From positions 55,004-119,003 of the IMG/VR virus record IMGVR_UViG_3300009124_000002: DNA of 64,000 nt; one strand, given 5' to 3'. Position numbers and translations under genes: made by a program. The notes under the pieces are model-generated. The model ran no database searches, had not been told where the DNA came from, and saw only the letters and a program-made list of their open reading frames with translations. Origin of the DNA: a virus. Shown here one piece after another: positions 30,018 to 38,184 of the stretch (position 1 is its first letter; each line of letters opens with the position of its first letter).

Positions 30018-30658
30018 AGAAACGCATCTATTGTAACTGGTTCTGCGATACTTTCAAGAGAATTTCTGAGCCATGAATCACCAACAGCCTTGATTGCCCC
30101 AAGAACCTTCTCTGTTTTCTTGACGCCAAATCCATGAGACTCAAGGGATTCATTTAAAAATTGACACACAACCTTGGCGTCTGGAACGGCAAGTTTCGGA
30201 GACGCTATAGCTTTCTCTCGAAACTCAAGTTGTTCCTTGCGGGTTGGGAAAAGTGGCTGGTCGCTGCGCAATGAGCCAGAACGATCCACTGCCCAGAACA
30301 CAAGACCGTTTCGATTATGCCATGTCACAGAAGTTGGAGTACATGATAACTTCAATCTTCTCATACCCGAGTTGTATGCATCAGCCATGACTTCCTCCCA
30401 TATGCGACTTGCATATCCATTGCCTTCTTTGCCTTCGATTGTGACTATCTCATAAAGGTTAATATACTTCGACCTTTGGCTGTATGTGGCAAATACAAGG
30501 GCGACGACTTCTCCGTTATCCTTTAGTGCAAAGGGAGGGTGCTTATCATAATTCTTGAAGCGATACCAGAGGCTATGAGCAGCAGAAAGAAACTTGGTGT
30601 TCTTTCCCGGCGAAGACTCATTGATAATATCCTCGGTGTTTTTAATTCTTTCTATCAT
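30014..30658 (-). CDS. GNAT-family acyltransferase of the modification cassette
   Basis: The 214-residue protein has the GNAT core: a beta strand INLYEIVTIE, then the acetyl-CoA pyrophosphate loop GKEGNGYASRIWEEVM (compare Q/R-x-x-G-x-G/A), then a helix and RRLKLSCTPTSVTWHNRNGLVFW, the usual W/Y-H-x-x-x-G-F region. In phage hypermodification clusters GNAT proteins acylate the amine attached to the base; that is the inferred role here. The C-terminal about 60 residues are helical and unassigned. It overlaps both neighbours as ATGA. Confidence 0.65.
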   Translation of the reverse strand: MIERIKNTEDIINESSPGKNTKFLSAAHSLWYRFKNYDKHPPFALKDNGEVVALVFATYSQRSKYINLYEIVTIEGKEGNGYASRIWEEVMADAYNSGMRRLKLSCTPTSVTWHNRNGLVFWAVDRSGSLRSDQPLFPTRKEQLEFREKAIASPKLAVPDAKVVCQFLNESLESHGFGVKKTEKVLGAIKAVGDSWLRNSLESIAEPVTIDAFL

Positions 30659-31326
30659 CGCTGCAAGTCCTTTATTTGATTCTCTTCAATAAAGTCTCTG
30701 TGCATGTCCATTATGGTTCTTTGTGCGCTATATTGACGAAACATTTCGCACTTCTGGGGATTAACCAAACCAGCTCGAAGAGCGATATCTTTGGTTGAGG
30801 TAAAAACAACATCACTGTCATTGAACACTGTTTTCCAAAGAGGTCTTGCCTCATTACGATATGCCCAAATCATTTTAGACGCATGAAGTTCAATCACTGC
30901 CATACTACTAGGGCGAAAGAAAGTGAGTGGGTTCTTATCGTTCTCAAGCGCACGAAGAATAAGCTCGCTGTCATTTTTGGTTTCAGTCTTGTAACACCAT
31001 TTGTCTGGTGGTTCCTGAGATATGACGCCATTGTGAACTATGGAGATTTGTCCATTGCTAAATGGTTGATTGTATCTTAGGTCTGATGTTGAGTATCGAA
31101 TGTGACCAATAAGAGAAACGCTTCCATCAGAATCAATCACCCGATTAAGGTCAAACGTATCAAGAAACTCTTCTGACGGAACGCTTTCCTTGAATGTTTT
31201 CAATACACCATCAACCACATAACTGATTCCTGTTGCGTGTTTTCCGCGAATCATAGACTGTTGGAAGATCCTTTGAATCAACCCAACGTCTGCCTGTTTC
31301 ATTTGTATTCCGATTACTGCGCACAT
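30655..31326 (-). CDS. Class II glutamine amidotransferase (stand-alone glutaminase domain)
   Basis: The 223-residue protein starts Met-Cys (MCAVIGIQ), so Cys2 would become the N-terminal nucleophile; this fixes the start at 31326. Other Ntn-glutaminase motifs are RGKHATGISY, IGHIRYSTSD (glutamine-binding Arg), IVHNGVIS (oxyanion Asn-Gly) and NDSELI (substrate Asp). No synthetase domain is attached, so the ammonia acceptor must be another protein. In the cassette it may amidate a carboxylate on a DNA-attached amino acid; this is inference. It overlaps the AEP-like gene by 13 bases. Confidence 0.75.
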   Translation of the reverse strand: MCAVIGIQMKQADVGLIQRIFQQSMIRGKHATGISYVVDGVLKTFKESVPSEEFLDTFDLNRVIDSDGSVSLIGHIRYSTSDLRYNQPFSNGQISIVHNGVISQEPPDKWCYKTETKNDSELILRALENDKNPLTFFRPSSMAVIELHASKMIWAYRNEARPLWKTVFNDSDVVFTSTKDIALRAGLVNPQKCEMFRQYSAQRTIMDMHRDFIEENQIKDLQR

Positions 31327-32246
31327 AAAACGTGTTGTATTGCTCTGTCTGCTTCTGCTTCCATAGGTCTGTTCTTATACCATGCACCCGATTGGTTGTC
31401 TATCTCTCGGCACAAGGCGGCGATTTCATAACAAGTTATGGGATAACCTCTGCGAATAGCTTTACTTGCGATGCTGGTCATTATCCGATACATGTGTCGA
31501 TACCAACCAGTGCCGGAGATCAAAAAGTATTGTTCGACTAATTCTCTGTTGATAAACGGGCAATCTTGCCAACCAACCCAACTGTATTCTCTGTTCGTAA
31601 GTGTTCCCAGTTTAGATTGCATGACCTTTCTTTGCATATCCTCAGGCAACCCATGAACAAGTGTCTGTGGCTGAGTGTTTACGAAAGGATGCTTTCGCAT
31701 AAAAGCAAATGGATTCAAGTATTCGCCTTTGTGCGTGAAGATGAAATTGTGAGCACCGGGGTATCGGGCAGGAACGTAATACATTCGACTGACATCTTTG
31801 GTTTGCTTATCGCCCATTGTCGCAAACTCAGTGTTCATAGCATGCCAAAAGTGACGTAGTTTATCAGCAAGCACCACGCCATTGAAAGGAAGGACAACAC
31901 GAAACTTTGGGTGATCTTCGGTAGACGAAGCAGTTGAGTAGCACACATAATAGTAGTCTGAGAAGACCACCAGTGCATCATCAAAAGAACCCTCATACTC
32001 ATCAACATCAAGTGCTGCCCAACCATTCCATGAAACCACATTGTCGTTTGCTCGAGTTGTCCCTTCCTTGTATGAGGCAGGGCTGATTAACGCCGATCCT
32101 CTTTTTCTGTCTCCTCTTTTGGGCTTGTAACCTGGCTGCTCGCTAAGGGAATACAACAATTTCTCAAAGCCTTCGAAGGAATCGAAAGACATCTTTCGAT
32201 GAGTCTTGTTATCAAAGATACCCTGAAAGAGTGTTAGCGAAGTCAT
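31314..32246 (-). CDS. AEP primase/PrimPol-like protein
   Basis: The 310-residue protein from the ATG at 32246 contains a likely archaeo-eukaryotic primase core. GWAALDVDEYEG gives h-h-D-h-D (Asp80, Asp82), CYSTASSTEDHPKFRVVLPF gives the s-x-H motif (His112) plus a basic residue, and TKDVSRMYYVPARYPGAH holds a third acidic residue (Asp151). The C-terminal about 100 residues are helical. It starts within a few bases of the gp43 stop, behind its own -10, and continues into the modification cassette. It could prime or translesion-copy modified DNA, or supplement gp61, which is not seen here. No zinc finger is visible. Confidence 0.55.
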   Translation of the reverse strand: MTSLTLFQGIFDNKTHRKMSFDSFEGFEKLLYSLSEQPGYKPKRGDRKRGSALISPASYKEGTTRANDNVVSWNGWAALDVDEYEGSFDDALVVFSDYYYVCYSTASSTEDHPKFRVVLPFNGVVLADKLRHFWHAMNTEFATMGDKQTKDVSRMYYVPARYPGAHNFIFTHKGEYLNPFAFMRKHPFVNTQPQTLVHGLPEDMQRKVMQSKLGTLTNREYSWVGWQDCPFINRELVEQYFLISGTGWYRHMYRIMTSIASKAIRRGYPITCYEIAALCREIDNQSGAWYKNRPMEAEADRAIQHVLCAQ

Positions 32247-32252
32247 GCCTCT

Positions 32253-32280
32253 ATTATACCTCAAACAAAGAAATCTTCAA
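32253..32280 (-). promoter_or_regulatory. Promoter of the AEP/modification operon (TTGAAG-N16-TATAAT)
   Basis: -10 TATAAT at 32253-32258 with a weaker -35 TTGAAG at 32275-32280 inside the last codons of gp43. Six bases, AGAGGC, separate the -10 from the ATG; exactly the same AGAGGC-ATG follows the -10 of the gp55 gene. The transcript should be essentially leaderless. Confidence 0.6.
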
Positions 32281-34771
32281 GAGTTACAATCTTCTCCGGT
32301 GCCCAGCCAATCGCATCAAGAACGAACTTCAGTGGCTCAAGAAATGCTTTCTCAAACTGTAGGTCATGATTGATGTATTTCTCCAACCCAAACTCTTCAG
32401 GCAGAACTGAGTTGAACGCAATGACATTTTCGCGAATAGGGTTTGGGATATGCAAGTAGACATACTTCATCTTGTCTCCGTTACGAATAGACTCAAACCG
32501 ATTCTGAAGACCGTTTTTCTTCAGGTGGTGATTGTAGAGAAGTGACGCTCGAACGTGCATTGGAGTCCCCTTGTCGTAGATATTAAGGTTGTCTTGATAG
32601 TTGGTCACGTTTGACACGCCACGGGGAAAGGCGATCTTCTCGACCGGGATCTCACGAAAGGCTTTCTTGAAGTCAGCGATTGCTGCTTGTGTCGTTTCCT
32701 CATCGGTGGTAAGGATAATCTTAAACATCTCCTTCATCGCTTCCCGGCAGACTTGAGGTGTTGAAGACTTGACTGCCTCGATGCCCATGATCTTCAGTTT
32801 TGGTTTTGCATACTGAACACCCTCACTGTTGTGAACATTCAGGATGTATCGTTTCTTGGCAGTCCAGATACCACGGTCAGCAATCACTTCCCGTGCCATG
32901 ACCATACGATTCTTGTATGAGTTCATGGTCACTGCAAAACGCTCAAACGCTTTCTTCAGAACAGGCTCGATTGCAGTTGAACCAAGTTCATCAAGGAACG
33001 CAACCGGGTCTTTTGGTTTTGCTTTTTGAATAACATCGTTGACATTCACATAAACAGAGTCAGTGTCAATCGCAACCACTCGGTCTTTGTCCTCACCAAG
33101 TGCTTTGTTAAGGTATGCATTCAGTTCTTTCTCTGCATACCGAATCACAGACTGACCTGTCAGAGTCACGCCTTCAGCAATACGCAAGTCAAAGTATCGA
33201 AACCATATGTTGCCCATTGCGCCATACAAGGAGTTGAGTAGAATCTTCACTGCCATCTGCTCAGTCTCACAACGAGCAATCTCTCTTTCAATCGATGGGC
33301 TTGACCCCTCTTGCTCCATGCGTTGTTGTGCCTTGAGCATTTGCTGTTTGATCATGACACGCTTGTCATACAACTCCTGAATGATCTCAGGAATGATACC
33401 CTGCTTGTCCTTACGATAGCATGAACCATTTGCAGCAACAGAAACATCATCTTCAGTAAGGCAACTATCTGCCTCAAGCACCTTGTCAGGATTCAATCCA
33501 TCGATACGAGTATGCGGTATCAAAGTCTCTGGTGACATATTGCATTGAATGATGATGTTGGGATACAGAGAGTTCAAGTCAAAGGACATCACCCAATCAT
33601 GAAGACCAACATGAGGTTCCTTGACATACCCACCAGTGAATCCCGTCCGATGATGCTTCTTGCTTGGAGGAATTGCGACCTTCTGTTGCGCCAATCTGCG
33701 AAAGATGATAGAGTCCCAGATACCCACGGTCCCAAGTGTGTCGCTATAGTTTACGCCACCAAGGTATGCCATCGTCAGAACCAGATTGATAAGACCAACC
33801 TTGTCTTCCATCTTCTCAATCAACTCAACGTCCACGATATTGTAGTCAACGAAACGCTGATAGTCCTGCTCATAGAGTTTCTTGAGTGACCCCAAGTCAG
33901 TGTAGTCTACCTTCTTTGTGCCAAGCACAACATTAGCAATGTGATCAAGCTTGTATGATTCTTGATTGCCATACTTGTAACCGAACTTCTTGAACAGGTC
34001 TAGGTAGTCCAACTGTTCGATACCCTTGATCTCAAAGGCAAGTTGTTCCTTGCCCATCATCTTGATAGTCTTAGCATCATACAACCCCCATGGCGAGAGC
34101 TTCTTTGCCTCTTTTGCCCCTAAGACGTTTACAATGCGATTTACAATGTAAGGGATATCAAAGAACCGAGTGTTCCACCCAGTAATAATGTCTGGTGTGT
34201 GATCCTTGTTTGACCACCAAGCAAGGAAAGACTGGAGCATAGAGACTTCATCGGGGTATTCGTAGTATTCGATCTGAAGCCCAGTGGTGGTTTGATGTGG
34301 GTTGTAGCTCTTACCAAAACCCCAGATGCGATAGATGTCTTCTCGACTCGACTTCAAGGCGATAGTGAGGATCTCTTGATTGGCGATATGCGGATGAGGA
34401 AACCCATCATCATATGCAGTCTCAATGTCAATGTAAACAACATCGACGTTCCTTGGTTCAAACTCAATCTTGCCGGGAAACCTCGACTGAATGAATGCTG
34501 GAATGTGTCTGTCATTACCATGAATGGTATATCCATCGACACCCTCATACAATTTGATAAACTCACCCGCCTCACGCATGGTGTTGAACTTCATAGGCTC
34601 AAGCGAGGAACCAGCAAGGGATTGCCATTGAGAGGGTGAGGAGTTTTTGGATTCAAGGTAGAGTGTGGGCTTGAACGAAACCCTTTCCTCAACTCGCTTT
34701 CCTTGATTGTCGTATCCTCGGTAGAGGATCTTGTTTCCGTATTTGCAAATGGAAGTGTAAAACCCGGTCAT
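32261..34771 (-). CDS. 43: DNA polymerase gp43 (family B)
   Basis: The 836-residue replicative polymerase carries the 3'-5' exonuclease (VVYIDIETAYDDG as Exo I, ITGWNTRFFDIPY as Exo II, YNIVDVELIEKM as Exo III). The polymerase motifs follow: SFDLNSLYPNII (motif A), KILLNSLYGAMGN (motif B) and AIDTDSVYVN (motif C). The C-terminal LEDFF tail fits a clamp-binding peptide. Length is near T4 gp43 (898). Start is set at 34771; an ATG two codons earlier falls upstream of the expected transcript start. A terminator and promoter lie directly before it. Confidence 0.95.
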   Translation of the reverse strand: MTGFYTSICKYGNKILYRGYDNQGKRVEERVSFKPTLYLESKNSSPSQWQSLAGSSLEPMKFNTMREAGEFIKLYEGVDGYTIHGNDRHIPAFIQSRFPGKIEFEPRNVDVVYIDIETAYDDGFPHPHIANQEILTIALKSSREDIYRIWGFGKSYNPHQTTTGLQIEYYEYPDEVSMLQSFLAWWSNKDHTPDIITGWNTRFFDIPYIVNRIVNVLGAKEAKKLSPWGLYDAKTIKMMGKEQLAFEIKGIEQLDYLDLFKKFGYKYGNQESYKLDHIANVVLGTKKVDYTDLGSLKKLYEQDYQRFVDYNIVDVELIEKMEDKVGLINLVLTMAYLGGVNYSDTLGTVGIWDSIIFRRLAQQKVAIPPSKKHHRTGFTGGYVKEPHVGLHDWVMSFDLNSLYPNIIIQCNMSPETLIPHTRIDGLNPDKVLEADSCLTEDDVSVAANGSCYRKDKQGIIPEIIQELYDKRVMIKQQMLKAQQRMEQEGSSPSIEREIARCETEQMAVKILLNSLYGAMGNIWFRYFDLRIAEGVTLTGQSVIRYAEKELNAYLNKALGEDKDRVVAIDTDSVYVNVNDVIQKAKPKDPVAFLDELGSTAIEPVLKKAFERFAVTMNSYKNRMVMAREVIADRGIWTAKKRYILNVHNSEGVQYAKPKLKIMGIEAVKSSTPQVCREAMKEMFKIILTTDEETTQAAIADFKKAFREIPVEKIAFPRGVSNVTNYQDNLNIYDKGTPMHVRASLLYNHHLKKNGLQNRFESIRNGDKMKYVYLHIPNPIRENVIAFNSVLPEEFGLEKYINHDLQFEKAFLEPLKFVLDAIGWAPEKIVTLEDFFV

Positions 34772-34779
34772 GAGCATAC

Positions 34780-34808
34780 ATTATATACTAAAGCGGCAGG
34801 GAAGACAA
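34780..34808 (-). promoter_or_regulatory. gp43 promoter (TTGTCT-N17-TATAAT)
   Basis: -35 TTGTCT at 34803-34808, 17-bp spacer, -10 TATAAT at 34780-34785 on the minus strand. The -35 sits in the loop of the terminator hairpin that ends the hsp20 transcript. The ATG is eight bases past the -10. Confidence 0.7.
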
Positions 34809-34826
34809 GTAGTGATCCCTGCCGCT
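34792..34826 (-). terminator. Hairpin terminator between hsp20 and gp43
   Basis: An 11-bp perfect stem, AGCGGCAGGGA paired with TCCCTGCCGCT (34792-34802 / 34816-34826), loop 13 nt, lies 16 bases after the hsp20 stop. On the minus strand only a short T-rich stretch follows, so termination may be partial. The structure overlaps the gp43 promoter. Confidence 0.6.
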
Positions 34827-34842
34827 ATTGCCTCAATTTGAA

Positions 34843-35259
34843 TTAAGAACGAATGTTCAACTTCTTCGGCTTTTCGGCTTCAGGAACGATACGCTGAAGC
34901 TCAACACCAACAATACCATTCTTGTAATAAGAACCAGTAGGAGTAATGTGCTCACCCAAACGAAAGCACTTAGTGAACTTACGTGCAGCAATGCCTTTCG
35001 TTTGATATTTGCGATCATCCTTCTCTTTCTTATCACCAGTAATGGTCAGTGTATTGTCTTTCCACTCAACATCCAAATCCTCTGGTCCGAAACCAGCAAC
35101 TGCCAATTCAATGGCAGAATTGTCGTCATCAATATTTATGACGTTATATGGAGGGAATGAAGTGGATTCGTCTCTGGACTGAGAGTAGGAGAGTGAATTG
35201 AAGAGTTCTTCAAAACCAATCCAGTTAGACGGATACGATGAATACTTAGATACGGTCAT
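34843..35259 (-). CDS. hsp20: Small heat shock protein (Hsp20)
   Basis: The 138-residue alpha-crystallin-domain chaperone has PPYNVINIDDDNSAIELAVAGF (first strands), the A-G-F/V-x-x-E-D-L-D-V block, NTLTITGDK and the closing GIVGVELQRIVPE (the G-V-L-x-V/I motif). Phage Hsp20s are a hallmark of marine T4-like phages and are thought to protect or fold phage proteins such as those of the capsid. AAAGG is placed seven bases before the ATG. It is located between regA and gp43, as in relatives. Confidence 0.9.
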   Translation of the reverse strand: MTVSKYSSYPSNWIGFEELFNSLSYSQSRDESTSFPPYNVINIDDDNSAIELAVAGFGPEDLDVEWKDNTLTITGDKKEKDDRKYQTKGIAARKFTKCFRLGEHITPTGSYYKNGIVGVELQRIVPEAEKPKKLNIRS

Positions 35260-35351
35260 TTGTTTACCTTTCTTTCGACAAGGTTATTGTATTACGACTG
35301 ACCCCATCATTGGGCATCAGAAGTTCGCTCCCATTCGGGCAGCAAATTTAT

Positions 35352-35774
35352 TTAGCTTTTCTTTACATTGCCAATTGTGTATTTGGCTTGTAGATTCCAC
35401 ACCTTCTTATCTCGGTGAGGAATGATCTTAATCTGTCTCAGTGTAGTTGTCTCTGTTGGTCTCTCTTTGATTTCAAGCAGACCCCAATCAGAAAGCAATA
35501 CAGCAATGGTGTTACGACGAGCAAAGTCATCCTTCGTGAAGTTGGATGGTTTGCCATCGAGCATAAACAGTTCCTTGAAATGCACAATGAAGTATCTCCC
35601 TTGTTTGTGAAGAATATGACAACTCTGATACAGAGTGTTTTCTTCTTTCCTTGAGGCAACCCCAATACGAGTAAGTGTCTCTCGTATCTTGAGAAAGTCA
35701 TCAGGATCACCAAGCGATACTTCCAGCATATCTGCTGGAGTCCATTTCATAACTTCTTCGTCGTTATTCACCAT
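35352..35774 (-). CDS. regA: RegA translational repressor
   Basis: The 140-residue protein matches T4 RegA closely in pattern: DPDDFLKIRETLTRIGVAS, LYQSCHILHKQGRYFIVHFKELFMLDG, RNTIAVLLSDWGLLEI and the end YTIGN. It binds start regions of early mRNAs and represses their translation. About 16 extra N-terminal residues (MVNNDEEVMKWTPADM) precede the T4-like start. A TATAAATA late promoter lies seven bases before its ATG, suggesting late-phase expression. Confidence 0.92.
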   Translation of the reverse strand: MVNNDEEVMKWTPADMLEVSLGDPDDFLKIRETLTRIGVASRKEENTLYQSCHILHKQGRYFIVHFKELFMLDGKPSNFTKDDFARRNTIAVLLSDWGLLEIKERPTETTTLRQIKIIPHRDKKVWNLQAKYTIGNVKKS

Positions 35775-35781
35775 GTATTTC

Positions 35782-35789
35782 TATTTATA
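35782..35789 (-). promoter_or_regulatory. Late promoter TATAAATA of regA
   Basis: A perfect TATAAATA on the minus strand directly follows the gp62 stop codon and ends seven bases before the regA ATG. It would add gp55-dependent late expression to any read-through from gp44-gp62. Confidence 0.65.
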
Positions 35790-36200
35790 CTATTTGCCTC
35801 CTTGAGACATAGAACTAACGACATCTTTGATTTGTTCTTTAGTCAGAACAGAAATTGCCTCGCGAGCTCTCTGAGAAGAGTATGAGTATCGCTTCATGAA
35901 ACACTCAACAGTGTGATCATCGGCAATCGCTTTGGCGAACTTAGCAAAACGCTTTCTTGGTTTAACGCTGCTCTTCAAAAAGTCATACTGCATCTTCGGC
36001 GGCAAGTGATGATGTTGATTCATCTCATTAGCAAAGAAAACAGTATCCATGAAGTTCGAAAGAGAACGGTTTACCAAAAAGGCTGAGTAAGACTTTGATG
36101 GTGAGTCAGGATCAAGTTCATCTTCAAGCGCATTGAATCCATCGAAGAGACTCTTCTTGCTTGCTGAGTTGATGCTGTTTACAAATTCAAATGGATTCAT
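35790..36200 (-). CDS. 62: Clamp-loader subunit gp62
   Basis: The 136-residue small subunit of the sliding-clamp loader. Recognisable parts: MNPFEFVNSINSASKKSLF, NRSLSNFMDTVFFANEMNQHHHLPPKMQYDFL and RFAKFAKAIADDHTVECFMKRYSYS. The NRxLS...D...A-N-x-M-N pattern is shared with T4 gp62 (187 residues), though this version is shorter. Start is the ATG at 36200, overlapping the gp44 stop as ATGA; a GTG two codons earlier is less likely. It acts with gp44. Confidence 0.88.
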   Translation of the reverse strand: MNPFEFVNSINSASKKSLFDGFNALEDELDPDSPSKSYSAFLVNRSLSNFMDTVFFANEMNQHHHLPPKMQYDFLKSSVKPRKRFAKFAKAIADDHTVECFMKRYSYSSQRAREAISVLTKEQIKDVVSSMSQGGK

Positions 36201-37132
36201 TTCCACTTCACCTTTACCATCAATTCAGTCAGGCATGCCATCAAATTGATTTCTTTATCAGCCACAAAAGCTGACTTGTAGCTGTAATCAGCGATGATTA
36301 GAATAGATTCAGCAACTGATTCTGTGGTCATATATTGACTTAGATTGTCATACAAAGCTCTGAATGTAACGGTGCCATCAAGCACGTTATTGTTCGCCAC
36401 CCACTTGCGGATGTCGCCAAACTTCTTCTCGCGCAGCATGCCCATCATCTCATGAATAGACTCATCGGATACCGAGATAAGAACGTCTGGGGTAATCTTA
36501 CCTGTGGTGCTGTGCCGTTGACACTCATTCAGAACACGACGCCAGTCAGGAGCGTGTTTCATGATCAGGTCAACTAGAACCTTGGTGTCATACTCAACTC
36601 CCTCTTTCTTGAGGATATCTTCGAGTCGCCGAAGGAAAGTGGCACAAAGCTTTTGTAGCTCGCTTTTCTTGAAGTTGAAGTCAAAACCCGAACACCGGGA
36701 GTGTAGTGGCTCAATGATTCTGTTCTTGAAGTTACAAGTCAGAATGAATCGACAGTTTGCGCTAAACTCTTCAATGAAAGCACGAAGGGCGGGTTGAGTT
36801 GAGTTTGCATTTAGGTAATCTGCTTCATCCAGAATCACAACACGATACCCACCAGTCAGAGACATGCTTGATGCAAAATTTTTGATCTTGTTGCGGAGCG
36901 TATCAATGCCACTCTCTTCAGAGCAGTTCACTAGAAGGTATTCAAGATTCAACTCATTACAGAGTGCCTTGGCGACAGTAGTCTTCCCAAGACCAGCAGT
37001 CCCAGAAAAGAGCATGTTCGGAAGTTCACCTGAACTAACAAACCCCTTGAAGGTGTTCAGGATATCGGCGGGAAGAATGATGTCTTCAATGATTTGTGGG
37101 CGATACTTTTCGACCCAGAGGAATTCTTTCAT
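36197..37132 (-). CDS. 44: Clamp-loader ATPase gp44
   Basis: The 311-residue AAA+ ATPase loads gp45 onto DNA. MKEFLWVEKYRPQIIEDIILP is the family start; Walker A is SGTAGLGKTTVAKA; Walker B is VVILDEADYLN (DEAD-type); the SRC motif is in LHSRCSGF. Near-identical in layout to T4 gp44 (319 residues). The promoter upstream leaves only about eight bases between -10 and ATG. Confidence 0.95.
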   Translation of the reverse strand: MKEFLWVEKYRPQIIEDIILPADILNTFKGFVSSGELPNMLFSGTAGLGKTTVAKALCNELNLEYLLVNCSEESGIDTLRNKIKNFASSMSLTGGYRVVILDEADYLNANSTQPALRAFIEEFSANCRFILTCNFKNRIIEPLHSRCSGFDFNFKKSELQKLCATFLRRLEDILKKEGVEYDTKVLVDLIMKHAPDWRRVLNECQRHSTTGKITPDVLISVSDESIHEMMGMLREKKFGDIRKWVANNNVLDGTVTFRALYDNLSQYMTTESVAESILIIADYSYKSAFVADKEINLMACLTELMVKVKWK

Positions 37133-37140
37133 ATTGTAGT

Positions 37141-37170
37141 ATTATATCAAAAAGGTTGGTGGCTAGTCAA
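37141..37170 (-). promoter_or_regulatory. gp44 promoter (TTGACT-N18-TATAAT)
   Basis: -35 TTGACT at 37165-37170 and -10 TATAAT at 37141-37146 with 18-bp spacing on the minus strand. The -35 lies in a short palindrome (CTAGTC...GACTAG). The ATG of gp44 begins eight bases after the -10. Confidence 0.75.
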
Positions 37171-37205
37171 GAGACTAGTAAGGCTACCACCATCACCATC
37201 CCATA

Positions 37206-37517
37206 TCAGTCAGCACCTTCAGCGGTGACTTCTTCTCCTTGTTTTGCTTGCTCCTCTACCTCTTCTTCAGTGGTTGCCTCAGTCTTTGGAGCATTCTCCT
37301 CCAAAAATGCTTGCAGACGTTCACCAAGGGTTCCTACGTTTTTCAACTCATTGAGTTCAAATGCACCACGACGGGATGCTGCTTTAAGAACTTCAACGGT
37401 GAAAGCAATATCACTCAAAGAGATACTTGCCTTTTGTTCCTTTGGTTCCCATCCATCCTTTACGGTGGATGCCCCTTCTTCCACTTGTTCTGTTTCTTTA
37501 TCCATATCTTTATCCAT
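37206..37517 (-). CDS. Conserved hypothetical protein between gp45 and gp44
   Basis: A 103-residue protein from the ATG at 37517, overlapping the gp45 stop region. It has an acidic start (MDKDMDKETEQVEEGA) and end. The core ASISLSDIAFTVEVLKAASRRGAFELNELKNVGTLGERLQAFLEE is a conserved block that I recall from the same position in other marine T4-like phages (I-x-D-I-x-x-V-V-x-V-I-x-x-x-S-x-R-G-A-F). Function is unknown; an association with the clamp is only positional. Confidence 0.65.
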   Translation of the reverse strand: MDKDMDKETEQVEEGASTVKDGWEPKEQKASISLSDIAFTVEVLKAASRRGAFELNELKNVGTLGERLQAFLEENAPKTEATTEEEVEEQAKQGEEVTAEGAD

Positions 37518-38184
37518 TGAATGTTGATGCCTTATCCACTGCGATGAAGTATTCAACTTTGGTATCGTCAGCAGTATTTGCCCATTTACTTATAAGCTTT
37601 GAACTAATTTGAACCAGATAGTCGCCAGCCACCAAGGACAAGTTGTTGAGGTCAAAGTGCATGTCAAAGGCAACTTTGCTCTCATGATCAAGTTCAATGC
37701 TGAACTCATTTGAAGACTTGTCCTTATCGTTCAAGGTTGAAAAACGAGTCTTTCCTTTACCCTTAGAATGAATATGGCAAAAACTACACCCAAGAGTGCG
37801 AGCAGCTGTATCAATAGTCTGCCGATCAGGGTGAGTGATAACCAACTCAACATCAACAGATGGCAAGGCGATATCCTTCGGGGGAGTCTCGAGAGTTGCC
37901 GTCTCTGCTCTGGTATAGCGCACTCGCTGATTCCCAGACTTCATGATCACTAACCTGTCATCAAACTCAAGGTCAGCGTCATCAAGGATCTTGTAAATCG
38001 CTAGGAAGTTCTTGAGATTGTAGATACCAAACTCTTGTGGGAAGGTTTCTTCAATAGTAGCACTTCCGAGGACAGTGCGTGAACTGGAGATGGTCTTGAG
38101 CGTGGATCCCGGTTTGATCAGGATATTGTCGTTAATGAGAGAGAAGTTCTCGAGGATTCGTTTAGTGTTATTCGATAGTTTCAT
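37510..38184 (-). CDS. 45: Sliding clamp gp45
   Basis: The 224-residue DNA-polymerase processivity clamp, also the activator of late transcription with gp55. MKLSNNTKRILENFSLINDNILIKPG is the T4-type start; the beta-rich body includes GIYNLKNFLAIYKILDDADLEF and ELDHESKVAFDMHFDLNNLSLVAGDY. Length equals T4 gp45 (228). It overlaps the upstream gene by four bases. Confidence 0.93.
   Translation of the reverse strand: MKLSNNTKRILENFSLINDNILIKPGSTLKTISSSRTVLGSATIEETFPQEFGIYNLKNFLAIYKILDDADLEFDDRLVIMKSGNQRVRYTRAETATLETPPKDIALPSVDVELVITHPDRQTIDTAARTLGCSFCHIHSKGKGKTRFSTLNDKDKSSNEFSIELDHESKVAFDMHFDLNNLSLVAGDYLVQISSKLISKWANTADDTKVEYFIAVDKASTFNG

Noticed and set aside
37150-37205. CTAGTC...GACTAG palindrome as a terminator
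   Set aside because: The stem is six bases with no T-tract and contains the gp44 promoter -35; it is better read as part of the promoter.
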